The position numbers and the translations under genes were made by a program. The notes below the pieces were generated by a model. The model ran no database searches and was not told the origin of the DNA. It saw nothing but the letters and a program-made list of their open reading frames with translations. A DNA stretch of 31,799 nucleotides, taken from positions 1 through 31,799 of the forward strand of contig JAQGAU010000292.1 in the NCBI GenBank assembly GCA_034698045.1, written 5' to 3'. Below, piece after piece: positions 9,750 through 19,453 of the stretch; the first letter of the stretch is position 1; the number at the start of each line of letters is the position of its first letter. Source of the DNA: Paramacrobiotus richtersi. Lineage: Eukaryota; Tardigrada; Eutardigrada; Parachela; Macrobiotidae.

Positions 9750-12671
9750 TGTTCCAGAAGAATGTCGTGTTGGCAGAAGTAGGACTGTCCGGGCATGCAG
9801 TCTCAGCGTGGATGAAGCATCCCACCGGATCGTTCTTGACTACTGGCTGCCGCTTCCAGATGGATCATACCCGGCGGAACGGCTGTCTGAACAAATGGGC
9901 ACGTTTTACACGGGGCTGTTACAGAAATCTTTCAGATGCAAGCGATACAGGTGAGCGTCCTGCTATGAATTTCCGTAGGCAGTGAACGAATCTGTACTAT
10001 TTAAATGGATTTTCGTTAGTTGCTTTGTCTTTCAGTTTGACATGATAAGGGGAAAAAATTAGGAATGCATTAATATTTTTTTCTGCATTAGTATTTTTGA
10101 TGAATGTTTGCCAGGTATGCTTGAATTGAATTATTGTGTTCAATATGTGAACCAGTTTTTTGTATGCAGGTTGAGATGGAATGCTCTCGTAGCTGTAGAC
10201 CGTGGAGCGTCCTTTGATCTGCGCAGCCGCTGGGCGAGAGGAATTTTCACTGGATATGCAGCTGGAGATTACTTGATAAAGCTGGTTGACTACCAGATCG
10301 AAGAAACCTTTCCAGACGATAAAGTGTTTTCCTTGGATCAACGTTTTTTAAAGGATCCCATTCTTGCTTCCCGAGCCTGTATCACCGAGTTAGATGACAC
10401 TGATCTTGTGGGAGACATCCGCCAACATCTTTTGGACATACTGACCTGCCGTACGAACCATATCAGGATCAAATACCTCGAGCTCGACCCTTTAGTTGTG
10501 GACGTTTTCGTTAATTTTCATGCACTGGGATTGTTTGTCTGGCGGGAACAACGGCTACTGACGGGGTATCTTGTGCCGGATGGGTTCCGTATTGATGTGG
10601 GAACGGTCGTTTACGCTCCAAATGGTCGCGAAGTGCATGTTGTCGCGCATGACCATTTTCAGTGGCTTTTGGTATGTGTGCTCATGACGCTTGACTCCTT
10701 TGCATAAAACTTATTTTGATTGATCACAAAATTAGGTCGGGCAAAATTCAGCTAGATTCAGAGCGTTCTTGTTTTCTGGCTAAGATTTTCGAGTACTTTA
10801 CCCAGTAAAAATTTTGCTTATATGTTGGCAGCGAGAATAATACTAACAGAGTCAGTATTATTCTCTCTGATGTTGGGTTTAAAATGCGTAGGCAAAAAAC
10901 TGAAAGGGACTGATTGATATTAACATTAACAGTGTAAACCGGATTACAGATTACCACTTTGTCGTGGTACCGACTTTATCGTGGAGGATCTGTCGAATAT
11001 TAGCTTTCTTTACCATCTGCTTTGTGCTCGTTTTAGCATCTGCTTTGTGCTCGTAGAATGTGCACTCGGTAGTGGAAGAAGACCTGAAACGCTGCCGTTC
11101 ACCTGACCTTTCCGTTGATGCGATGAATGCAGTGACGTTTACGGACGGACTACAGTATCGCGGCATGATCACCGGTATAAATGGTGGAAAATATTCCGTG
11201 CGCTTTGTGGACTACGGAAACCGGTTCGAAGCAGATCCCGATGATATGTACGGCCTATCTCTTGCTGCACAGTGCATGGAATCACCGGTTGTCTGTTGCC
11301 AACTTGCTGATATCCCTGAGGAAAAACTGGACGACAAAGCTGTAGTCGACTGGCTTGCGGCATTCTTGAAGAGTGGCGAACAAGGAGAAAAACGGTGCGT
11401 TTACGAAATCACCGGTAACAGCAAAAACGGGCGGAAGATCAGGCTGTGGAAAGACAATGGTGAAGACAGCAGCACGATTCCCGTTTTATCTCCCGGACGG
11501 TCCAGTGATGACAGTGGCGTGTGGTCTTTGTTCGGCGGGCCGTCGGAGGATAAATTTAGGTTACAGAGAAGTTATCAGGTCAGATTTGATGATCTGAACA
11601 GAGGAGAAGAGTACGAGATTGGGGATGTTGTCGCAGTCCGCCCGAGCAGTTTTTTGGATCCAGAAAATGTAGCGCTCTATCCTTCTTCTGGGTATTTAGG
11701 TAAGAGTCTGGCCACGAACCGGTTCTCGACTTCTAGTAAAGAAATTCATTCTGTTTATTTCAAATTATCAGCTAAATTGTTAAATTTTGCTGAATTGTTT
11801 ACCATTCGTTGTAAGAACCGAATTGTCCTGCCAAATCTAATACTACTGCGCAATATGTGGCACTGGAGACTGGAAGTGGACACTCGGAAAAAATCCCTTT
11901 TTATAGTTGAACTAGGGTTTTTATTCGACAGTAATTACCTAGCAGAGAAAAATTAACATAAAAGCTATGTAGATGAATGTAGTCTTAAATTTATTTGCAG
12001 TTGAGTTATACCACCAGATGGCCGAGGAAATATGCCTGGTTATAGAAAGCTTACCTGGTCTGGATGAGTTGCCACCGGATGGCACAGTCATGTGTGCACG
12101 TTACACGGGTGGTAAGCGCAGTTCTGCTTGGAATATCCACTAGTAAGCAGTTTTTAAATATTTGTGCAGACTGGAAATGGTATCGCGCTTTTATTATCGA
12201 ACGGCAGACCAGAACTACAGCATGGATTGCTTTTGTGGATTACGGTAACATCGAACTGGCTGAATTATCGAACATGAAAGCATTGACGGAGTCGTTGTCG
12301 AGATATCCGAGAATGTGTTTCCCCGCTAGGATTAACGGTACATTATATGCTTTTCGTAGTATGCGGTATGATTTTTGTGATTATTATTTAGTTTACGGAA
12401 ATCCGACAGCGGAAATTCATGTTTGTCGTATTATCATGTTTGGCGGAATTATATAGGCATAAAACCACCTTCTCGCGGCGGCTACACTGCCGAACATACC
12501 AGGATTGCTAAGGACGCTTTGATGGACAAACTATGTTCCTTTCGAGTTCTTTCTTTGGATCAGGGGGTCTTAACTGGAGATTTGTTTTTGGAGACCGGCA
12601 GTAATGTCGCCAGCCGAAACTCGGTAGCGGATCTTTTTGTTAGCATGGGTATAGCGGCGATGCACAGTTGA
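9750..12671 (+). CDS. Multi-Tudor domain protein (TDRD-like), 5' end unresolved
   Basis: Six exons in consistent phase: 9750-9950, 10170-10671, 11057-11699, 12001-12111, 12170-12337, 12457-12671, giving 612 residues plus a missing N-terminus. Three Tudor-like repeats are visible: RWARGIFTGYAAGDYLIKLVDYQ (about residue 85), YRGMITGINGGKYSVRFVDYGN (about 265) and WKWYRAFIIERQTRTTAWIAFVDYGN (about 487). The FVDYGN strand is the hallmark of extended Tudor domains, which bind symmetric dimethyl-arginine on PIWI and other germ-granule proteins. Repeat 1 is divergent (LVDYQIEE, lacking the Gly-Asn). The family acts in piRNA and germ-granule biology; that role is inferred here. Exon 1 begins with the last base of a codon, so at least one upstream coding exon exists. 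The member (TDRD1, RNF17, TDRD6 type) cannot be settled. Confidence 0.78.
10833..10865. repeat. Perfect 12-bp hairpin in a Tudor-gene intron
   Basis: GAGAATAATACT at 10833-10844 is the exact reverse complement of AGTATTATTCTC at 10854-10865, with a 9-base loop. It lies in the 385-base intron between the second and third Tudor exons. Function unknown. Confidence 0.7.
11014..11054 (+). repeat. 18-bp tandem duplication beside a splice acceptor
   Basis: The 18-mer CATCTGCTTTGTGCTCGT occurs at 11014-11031 and again at 11037-11054, separated by TTTAG. Each copy is followed by an AG (TTTAG at 11036; TAG at 11056) that could serve as a 3' splice site for the third Tudor exon. The second is used in the model because it keeps the frame. 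Confidence 0.8.
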
Positions 12672-12834
12672 TACTGAAGCCAGTGCTATAGATTTCTTGT
12701 TTTTCGGGCACCGAATCTAATATTAGTCGTTTTACGTTTTTTAAAGAGTTTGTTTTCATGATTTCCAACTTTGTTATAGGTATGTGTATCAGGTGTTCTA
12801 GTAAAAACTAATTGTAATTAAAAATTGTGACAGA

Positions 12835-15527
12835 CTAACAACACGACTTTTTGCCGGGGTTTCCTGCTGCGGTCACGGTGATCGTTTGGGTTTCCTCGGT
12901 GAGCTTTTTATCGGCTGAGTCTAACAGTCCTATCTTCACCTTGGCAAGGATCTCTTTAGCCATGAAAAGGAACAGTTCATCCACGTTCAAGTTTAATTTG
13001 GCACTCGTTTCGGCGTAGCTCAGCCTCATCTTTTCACTATATGCCTAGATAGATATCAAAATACAATGATTTATGAATATGCAAGTGTGTACTGCAGTTA
13101 TTTTTTCGGTATGTATTTTCTTACAATTTAGCACCAGTTTCAATAGATGTGTGTCATGATGCGTCTGTTTCAGTGTATCTGTGTAGTCGTATCTTAAATC
13201 ACTTCGCGCACCATTTAAGAAGTATTATAATACTTCTAAATATTAGAGAAGCAAAGTTGTTCAATGGAAAATATCTAGGCAAATCTATATGAAGAGCGCT
13301 TCGGCTCACACCCGAGTTAGGCAGTTACCTTAATGTAATTACCTAATTTCGGAATTACCTCCATTTGTAATTACCTGTTTTCGTATTTACCGAATTTCGA
13401 GTTACCTAATTTCGTATTTACCGAATTTCGAATTACCTAATTGTATATTTATCTAATTTGTAATTCTTAATTTCGTATTTACCTAATTTGTAATTACCTA
13501 ATTTCGTATTTACCTAATCTTTACCTATTTTCGTGCTGTACATACCGGCCTGGTTTTGGCAATTTGTTACCAATTTTTTTGTGAATGCTTATTACTTAAA
13601 CTAAAGTGGCTGATTTCCGGCGTTGCGTGCGGAGAAATAAAACGTCGCATGGTCAGTCACCAGTCACATGACCCTCGGTAATTTATTACCGCACGTTAAA
13701 ATACAAATTTTTTTATTCCCTTCACTGAAAAAATTCGTCAACGCACACATGTACAGTACTATGAGTTCGAAACGTTAGACAGACGTACGGTAAGATGTAA
13801 TTCGATAATTGCTAAAGCGTGTTCTAACTCTTGACTGTTCTGAATTTTTGCACGCATCTTGCACTTCTATGTCATTTTTTATTTCACTGGGTACGTTTCA
13901 CACAATTATTATTCCAAACTACTCTTTAACTGACAGTACTTTTACGCGTCATTACCAGAAACTTAGAAAGGTAGAAACGATAAAAAAATTATCCACGACA
14001 ACGAAATGAAAATCTAAAAATGGTCATAAATATCATCCATACTATGAAAAGGCAATATATAGTTCATACGTGATTACCAAAACTGCAAACTACAAAAAAC
14101 TACAAAGATCGTCTTGGGCGGCCAACGGGGTCCATTCCAGCCACCGTTAAGACGAAACACAGTGACGAAATCATCTCCACTGCCTGGTATTTCGATCATT
14201 TACCACACGAATCCGCTGCCGCGAAATTAGGTAATTCCAAATTCGGTAATACGAAATTAGGTAATTACAAATTAAGGTAATACGAAATTAAGAATTGGAT
14301 AAATACGAAATTAGGTAATTCGAAATTCGGTAAATACAAAATTTTGTAATTACAAATTAAGGTAATACGAAATTAAGAATTAGGTAAATACGAAATTAGG
14401 TAATTCGAAATTCGGTAAATACAAAAGTAGGTAATTACAAATTAAGGTAATACGAAATTAGGTAATTACAAATGCAGGTAATTCCAAAATTAGGCAGTTA
14501 CATTAAGGTAACCGCCTAACCCGGGTGTGAGCCGGAGCGCTCTTCATAAATCTATGTGCATGTAATTACATTTATTAACAGTTTTTAATTACTGTTCTTC
14601 AGTATGCTGTTCGATTTGTTGTTAGTTGTTTAATGAAACACATATGTTTTGTCATTACAGCTTCTCGCAAATTATGTAACGCAAACATACTTTGGCCAGG
14701 GTATGGCTGACTTCTCGGCGCCCAACAAGGTCACTTTTGGTTCCGACCAAAACTCGTACCACGTGCGGTCCAACGTTCTTCTCCACTTCCGCCAACCATT
14801 TGTCCATGCGGATGAAGCTTTCTTTGTTTGTCAAATCCAACGTTAAGACAATGCCGTGTGAACCGCGATAAAAGCTTGAGGTGATGTTGCGGAATCGCTC
14901 TTGTCCTGCAGTGTCCCACTAAGACGTCAAATATACCGTATTCCTCAAACTGGCAAACAGCTTCAACCGAAGGCAAAGTGGACTTACAATTTGGAGTTTG
15001 ATCAGCCTATCTTCGACCAGAAGTGTTCGAATTCTCTAAAATGAGGATTACAATTATAGCTGTTTAGCGGATACGATAAGAATCACTTACAAAATCAACT
15101 CCGATGGTGTTGATATAGACGGGATTAAACGTTTCGTCCTAGAAACAGAACAGCCACAATTATACTTTGATGCGTTAAATCTTTTAGGAATTATATTCAT
15201 TAATCAGTGGAAATTGTGGACTATAATCGCGATCGGGCCCAGACGAAAATGTAATCAAAACGGTTAAAACCAGTTGTGTCGTACCGCATATCGTAAAAGT
15301 AGCGAGGACTTGCCAACTCCAGCATCGCCCAATATCACAATCTTGAACAAATAATCGCTGGAAACAATGAATGAAATTATTCTACAGCACTTTATGTTTA
15401 AACCGCAGACTCTTCGATAAACACAAATAATAGTAGTCCGCAGTCAGTTCAGTTGGAAAACGACGAAAAAGAGGAACCTACAACTGATCATGTTGGTCCA
15501 TATATCAGTCAAGCCTCACTTCCGCAT
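12835..15527 (-). CDS. Rab family small GTPase
   Basis: Six exons: 15527-15520, 15357-15285, 15138-15091, 15035-14988, 14918-14691, 13044-12835; 204 residues. All G boxes are present: GDAGVGKS (13-20), switch I YINTIGVDF (35-43), WDTAGQERF (60-68), G4 as TKSD (119-122, accepted variant of NKxD) and ETSAK (147-151). The C-terminus KKSCC is a double-Cys Rab geranylgeranylation signal, so membrane targeting is expected. Sequence between motifs is nearest the Rab1/8/10/35 branch (LFKIVILGD; SSLLLRYADETF), which acts in secretory and endocytic recycling traffic; the exact orthologue is not assigned. The start is uncertain: ATG 15527 (MRN, strong donor GTGAGG) and ATG 15501 (MDQHDH, weaker donor) both give the needed phase. 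The intron 14690-13045 holds a foldback-like transposon. The 3' end is only 163 bases from the convergent Tudor gene. Confidence 0.88.
13218..13237. repeat. Perfect 20-bp palindrome
   Basis: AGAAGTATTATAATACTTCT is its own reverse complement. It lies in the last Rab intron, 51 bases outside the left target-site duplication of the transposon. Probably incidental AT-rich sequence. Confidence 0.75.
13281..13288. repeat. Left target-site duplication
   Basis: AAATCTAT immediately left of the foldback-like element; identical to 14548-14555. Confidence 0.85.
13289..14547. mobile_element. Non-autonomous foldback-like DNA transposon with 8-bp TSD
   Basis: The element is bounded by ATGAAGAGCGCT on the left and its complement AGCGCTCTTCAT on the right. 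The outer 47 bases of the two ends match as inverted repeats with only three differences, and similarity continues inward. Flanking it is a perfect 8-bp direct repeat, AAATCTAT, at 13281-13288 and 14548-14555. The arms (about 13289-13530 and 14222-14547) consist of short AT-rich units around TTACCTAATTTCG and its complement. The core of about 690 bases (13531-14221) has no ORF above 66 codons, so it must be moved by enzymes from elsewhere. The 8-bp duplication is typical of hAT and P superfamilies; long repeat-built arms resemble Foldback/Galileo elements. Superfamily is not assigned. It sits in a Rab intron, antisense-neutral to the coding exons. Confidence 0.85.
14261..14478. repeat. 85-bp higher-order tandem repeat in the right arm
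   Basis: The block beginning GTAATTACAAATTAAGGTAA recurs at 14261, 14346 and 14431, exactly 85 bases apart. The first two copies are nearly complete; the third diverges after about 35 bases. Each copy is itself made of smaller units such as ACGAAATTAGGTAATT. The left arm is about 83 bases shorter, consistent with one unit fewer. Confidence 0.8.
14548..14555. repeat. Right target-site duplication
   Basis: AAATCTAT immediately right of the foldback-like element; identical to 13281-13288. Confidence 0.85.
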
Positions 15528-16658
15528 ACGCGATTTCCCGCCATGGATGTGCTATCCGTTAGCCATACGTCATAAGGATAAATAACTAACAGCAGAATAA
15601 TACTTCAGGCCCACGATGGTACAGCCTTATTTTCATTTTGAACAGCAATATTAATACTGCCCGACTGGAATACTAATCCATGGTTTTATGATGATTTTTG
15701 TCGCAAGGAGAACAATTTTTATTTGAAATATGCAAGAAAAAGTTTAGCGTTATCTACAGTACAACCAGGAGAGAAGCGATGGAACCGGGAAATCCTGGCG
15801 ATAAAAGATTGTTCTACTATTTGCAAGACTTTTGTGGACAATTACGGATAAAAAGGATTTTTTTTGCCAGTTATAAACGACCGATGGTCTTGTACACTCA
15901 TACGATATTAACTTTGGAATATTTAAACTGGCGTAGTTTTTTGCCAACCCATTCTAATTATATGATTCTATGATCATGTCATTGGTCAGCTTGCAATTGT
16001 CAGCTTTGTCTTAGATTCTGAAAGTGGCATTCGTGGAGCAGCTGTGTGATTTTATTTGGATTTCGCGAGCATTTCTGTGCTAGCCCTTGAATGCTAATAC
16101 AAAGTATAAATAAATGTACGGAATTTATTGCATTTGTTTTGCATCTCGCCTCGCCATGACAACCGGTACAGTTGCATAACCATAACATGCACCCCAAAGG
16201 TGACGGCAACAGAAAGAATACTTTATGGAATACAGTACACTCATGGTTATTATGTATTTTTTTGGTCCAAGTAATTATAAAGTACTTGTTACACGCATAA
16301 GCTTGTCTTAGAACATGCTATTATAACGTACACCTGTTTTGAACTCGGGTAACTAGCTGAAAATTAATAATACAAGAAATGTTAATGGCAGAAACGCGCC
16401 CGCTAGTTTACAAAAAAATGTACGTGTTTTAAATATTTTTGGAAAAGATTAAGGTAACTATGCGAAGTGAGGCAGCAGTATACTACTATCTCTAGATCTG
16501 TAAAACTGGTTCTTCTTCTAACCTCAACAGTCAGAATTACTTTGCTTAATACTAAATACGTACTCAGTGAATACTTCGTGGTTTCGCACTCATGGTTGGG
16601 TTTGTTACCGTTGTCGAATCCAATCAAAAAGCTATTGAAAGCTGTTATTTAATCAAAC
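15528..16658. other. Intergenic between Rab (-) and SFT2 (+) starts, no gene seen
   Basis: About 1.1 kb separating two divergent genes, so it should hold both promoters. A frame around 15780 (MEPGNPGDKRLFYYLQDF...) looks mildly protein-like but has no partner exons and is not called. Confidence 0.35.
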
Positions 16659-17135
16659 ATGGAAAAAATTAAAGTGCACCTACACCTCCGTGAGAAAACG
16701 GTCACCGAAGAAATCGGCGATGCTGCGACTCTGAGTTTCGAATGCCGACTTCGAGGATTTCTTATATGCTACATAATCGGAATACTGTGTTCAGTTGTTG
16801 CTTCCTGTTTATTATGGCTTCCTGTAAATGGTTTGGTGATTTTTGCTGTTCTTTTCAGTGTTGGAAACCTGCTGTCGCTTGGAAGTACTTGTTTTCTAAA
16901 AGGTCCGCTGCACCAGTTTAAGGAAATGTTTCGTGAGACGCGGTGGTTAGCAACACTTTTTGTGTTTATTTTTCTTGCGCTGACGCTCATGTCTGCTTTA
17001 TGGTGGCATGCTTTTGCGTTGACGATTATTTTCTGTATTTGTCAGTATCTTGCATTCCTTTGGTATTCTCTGACGTATATTCCTTTTGCATTAGCCGCAA
17101 TAAAGAAGTTCATTACACATTTTTTTGAGGAATAA
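16659..17135 (+). CDS. SFT2 family vesicle transport protein
   Basis: A single uninterrupted frame of 158 codons, the only clearly intronless gene here. The soluble N-terminus of about 35 residues (MEKIKVHLHLREKTVTEEIGD, then LSFECRLRGF) is followed by four hydrophobic spans at roughly 36-55, 60-80, 95-115 and 118-140. Between spans 2 and 3 lies GNLLSLGSTCFLKGPLHQFKEMF, matching the conserved SFT2 signature (GN..sl.st.Fl.GP..Q...MF), followed by R-x-x-A-T. SFT2/Got1-type proteins sit in Golgi membranes and act in fusion of endosome-derived vesicles with the Golgi. The length is right for SFT2D1/2. The stop codon TAA lies inside AATAAA at 17131-17136. Intronless status could mean retroposition or simple intron loss. 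Confidence 0.9.
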   Translation: MEKIKVHLHLREKTVTEEIGDAATLSFECRLRGFLICYIIGILCSVVASCLLWLPVNGLVIFAVLFSVGNLLSLGSTCFLKGPLHQFKEMFRETRWLATLFVFIFLALTLMSALWWHAFALTIIFCICQYLAFLWYSLTYIPFALAAIKKFITHFFEE

Positions 17136-17408
17136 ACCTGACAATAACAAAAGCGTCTGACAATAACCTGTACAGTATGTGGACATAATATTATAAGCAC
17201 TTTATAGACTTCGCCTATGTAATATTATGTGAACACAGTACAACTAGCCAGTATAGCAGCATTACTATATTATTGACTCTGCAACTGATGCGAGCAGCTA
17301 AAGATTCAGTGTCACGGATTCAGTATGACCTTTTCCTTAGTTTTACACCACTTTATTCGGTCGAGCAGTGGACTTTAAGGCCTAAAGTAAGTAAAATTTC
17401 TTCGAGCA

Positions 17409-18547
17409 ATGGCGCAAAGCAGAAGAAACCAGTGTTTTCATGTGGACCGGATGGATGTTCCAGATAATGGGAATAATATATCCTGCACTGTTTCGCGATT
17501 TCTGCCGTATCTTGCACAGTCGGGCATTCGAGAAATTGTGGTGAACGGTATTCGGGAACGGCTGCAAATCGTTTATTTAAGCAGATGTGATTAATTTTAA
17601 CTGTTTACCTTAACTGGTTTCAGCGTTGGCATTCAAATTTAAGGAACAAAAGACAAATTTGACTGAGTAAGCTGCTTATCAGGCGCTAATGTACGTTTTC
17701 CCTCGGCATTTTGTTCTCATAATAGTCGTTGCTTTATATACATTAAAGGATTCTGAATTAGCATACCAACACTAAGTTCTAGTGGGAAGAATAACGTTAA
17801 CGTGAAAATCAGAAGAAGACACTTTCAGCTTCCAAGCCGTGTTATGTCACGCTAAATTTCTAAAAATGTATTAGTCTAATGCCGTAAATTTAGGTACATT
17901 AAATCGCGCATTAGCGCTTCAGGCTTCGATCCAGATGCCCAAAAATTTGACGTTCTCAACAAAAGAATTGTCGAACTTCACGGTGCAGTAGACCAGCTGG
18001 CGGAGTCAAACAGAAAACTACGCGTTACGGTAATAACGTCATAATACATAAATAAGTAACCGTTCATGATCAAGTTGCAAAAGTTGTTTCTGTTCTGGTC
18101 ATGATCACAACGCCACAACAAATACCTAACCATACACTGTTTTAAGTAAATATGTTCGTCATTTATCTAATGCTGCTTATTATCAGTGGACAGTTGATAA
18201 AAATAACGATCTTGTAGAAATATTATCTTTGGAAACCACAAATAAAAATTATTACTGTTACTATAATTTTATAAACACCTCTAGATATGTGCTCGAAACC
18301 TCTATGCTGCCATCCATAATCGACGTTATTGATTTATTTCTCGTTTTGTTTACTTTTTGTTGCTTTTGTAAAGCTTGGATTGGAGCCAGCAGTATCGCCA
18401 TCACCGAATATCAATACCGGCAACTCACCCAGCAGTAAATCACCAGGCGAAGTTTCTAAACCACCGGAGAAAGGGTCAACAGAGCAGGAGGACATCGAGA
18501 GCGCTGGAAAACATTCGTCAAAGGGAAAAAAGAAGAAACCTGGATAA
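17409..18547 (+). CDS. Small helical protein with Lys-rich tail, unrecognised
   Basis: Four exons fit in phase: 17409-17547 (donor GTATTC), 17624-17666 (acceptor TTTCAG, donor GTAAGC), 17894-18029 (donor GTAATA) and 18374-18547; 163 residues starting MAQSRRNQCFHVDRMDVP. Residues about 25-105 appear helical (VSRFLPYLAQSGIREIVVNALAFKF, YIKSRISASG, then KFDVLNKRIVELHGAVDQLAESNRKL, a plausible coiled coil). The last 58 residues are disordered, with Ser/Pro and then a basic end (KHSSKGKKKKPG). No known family is recognised, and function is not inferred. A strong donor-like site (CTAAA|GTAAGT) just upstream at 17386 may mark a 5' UTR exon. Confidence 0.6.
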
Positions 18548-19069
18548 AACGGTTTCGAATGCTATCTGGGGAAAATGTTTCGCATGCCGTAGGAATTAAT
18601 GCATCTACTGTAAACGAAATTCAACCATTGCACTGCTATCAATAAATACGGCTGACGACAATTATGCAACTGCAAATTTCCTCCTGCAGTGCGACTGGCA
18701 GTCGCGGCAGCGTCTTTCGTATTTTCACAAAAAATGCATAGCGTTGACCATAATTATGGCATACCTATGTGTTTACGTACTTATATATATCCTGCAGCTT
18801 CAAGTTGTTCGATAATCATAAACGTAAATCATACGCGATAATCATAATCATAAACGAAGATCATAAACGTTACCAATCTTATGCTTGCGTTCTCATTCTG
18901 CTTGTATTCGAAAAATCGAAAGGTTTTGATAGGGTTTTGATATATCATGAGACTATCGAATACAATCCCAAGTTAAACACGAAGAACATGAAAAATTCGC
19001 AAATTTTGTTTGGGAAGAGGCAAAGTCAGGAGAGCGTCATTATATTATATGCAGCAAATGTTGCATGAG
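18548..19069. other. Intergenic, convergent 3' region, no gene seen
   Basis: Between the stop of the Lys-tail gene (+) and the stop of the hypothetical ORF at 19070 (-). AT-rich, with the short repeat at 18811-18870. No exon supported. Confidence 0.35.
18811..18870. repeat. Short imperfect ATCATAAACG repeats
   Basis: The motif ATCATAAACG occurs three times in 60 bases, with related units (AATCATAC, AATCATAATC) between. Simple AT-rich repeat; no function evident. Confidence 0.6.
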
Positions 19070-19453
19070 TTAATATGGGGGAGCTTGCGTTGTCTTGCAG
19101 CAAAAGCAACAGACTGCTTTCCATTTACGTTCTGACATAGTATGCCACCTGCGAAGACTGCAGAAAGTGTGATGACCTTTCGGACTCCAGTTGTTTATGC
19201 TGTGTTCCAGGCTTGAATTGGGATCTTGCTGTCGGTGATTCGATTTGGAAATCTGAACTGCCCACGGAAAACAGCTTCGGACAAGGCCCAACTCGGGCAC
19301 CACGTCATCTTTGGGAGCGTCAAACCGGAAATGTCTTTGAGACAAGATTTGTTTCAGTGTTCGCGTACTTGTTCCACCCCGGGTTACGTTCATTAACGGC
19401 TTCAGTTCAGCCTCTTGCGACTGGCTTTCTGGAAACTCTTTCGCTTTGGCCAT
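19070..19453 (-). CDS. Hypothetical protein, 127 residues
   Basis: A single frame starts at ATG 19453 in an excellent initiation context (ACCATGG) and ends TAA at 19070. The product begins MAKAKEFPESQSQEAELKPL, is basic and hydrophilic, and ends with a Cys-rich tail (WKAVCCFCCKTTQAPPY). No signal peptide, membrane segment or known domain is recognised. An acceptor-like TTTCTGCAG inside the frame (near 19160) precedes a different frame that also reads well (FAGGILCQNVNGKQSVAFAA), so the true 3' part may be spliced differently. The opposite strand is also open over most of this stretch, which lowers confidence. Confidence 0.38.
   Translation of the reverse strand: MAKAKEFPESQSQEAELKPLMNVTRGGTSTRTLKQILSQRHFRFDAPKDDVVPELGLVRSCFPWAVQISKSNHRQQDPNSSLEHSINNWSPKGHHTFCSLRRWHTMSERKWKAVCCFCCKTTQAPPY

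Noticed and set aside
13809..14009. 66-codon ORF in the core of the foldback-like element
   Set aside because: No transposase motif, low complexity, and inside a non-coding transposon core.
15698..15973. 91-codon plus-strand frame (with MEPGNPGDKRLFYYLQDF)
   Set aside because: Frame lacks a good start, has no partner exons and no recognisable domain; the overlapping minus frame is equally open.
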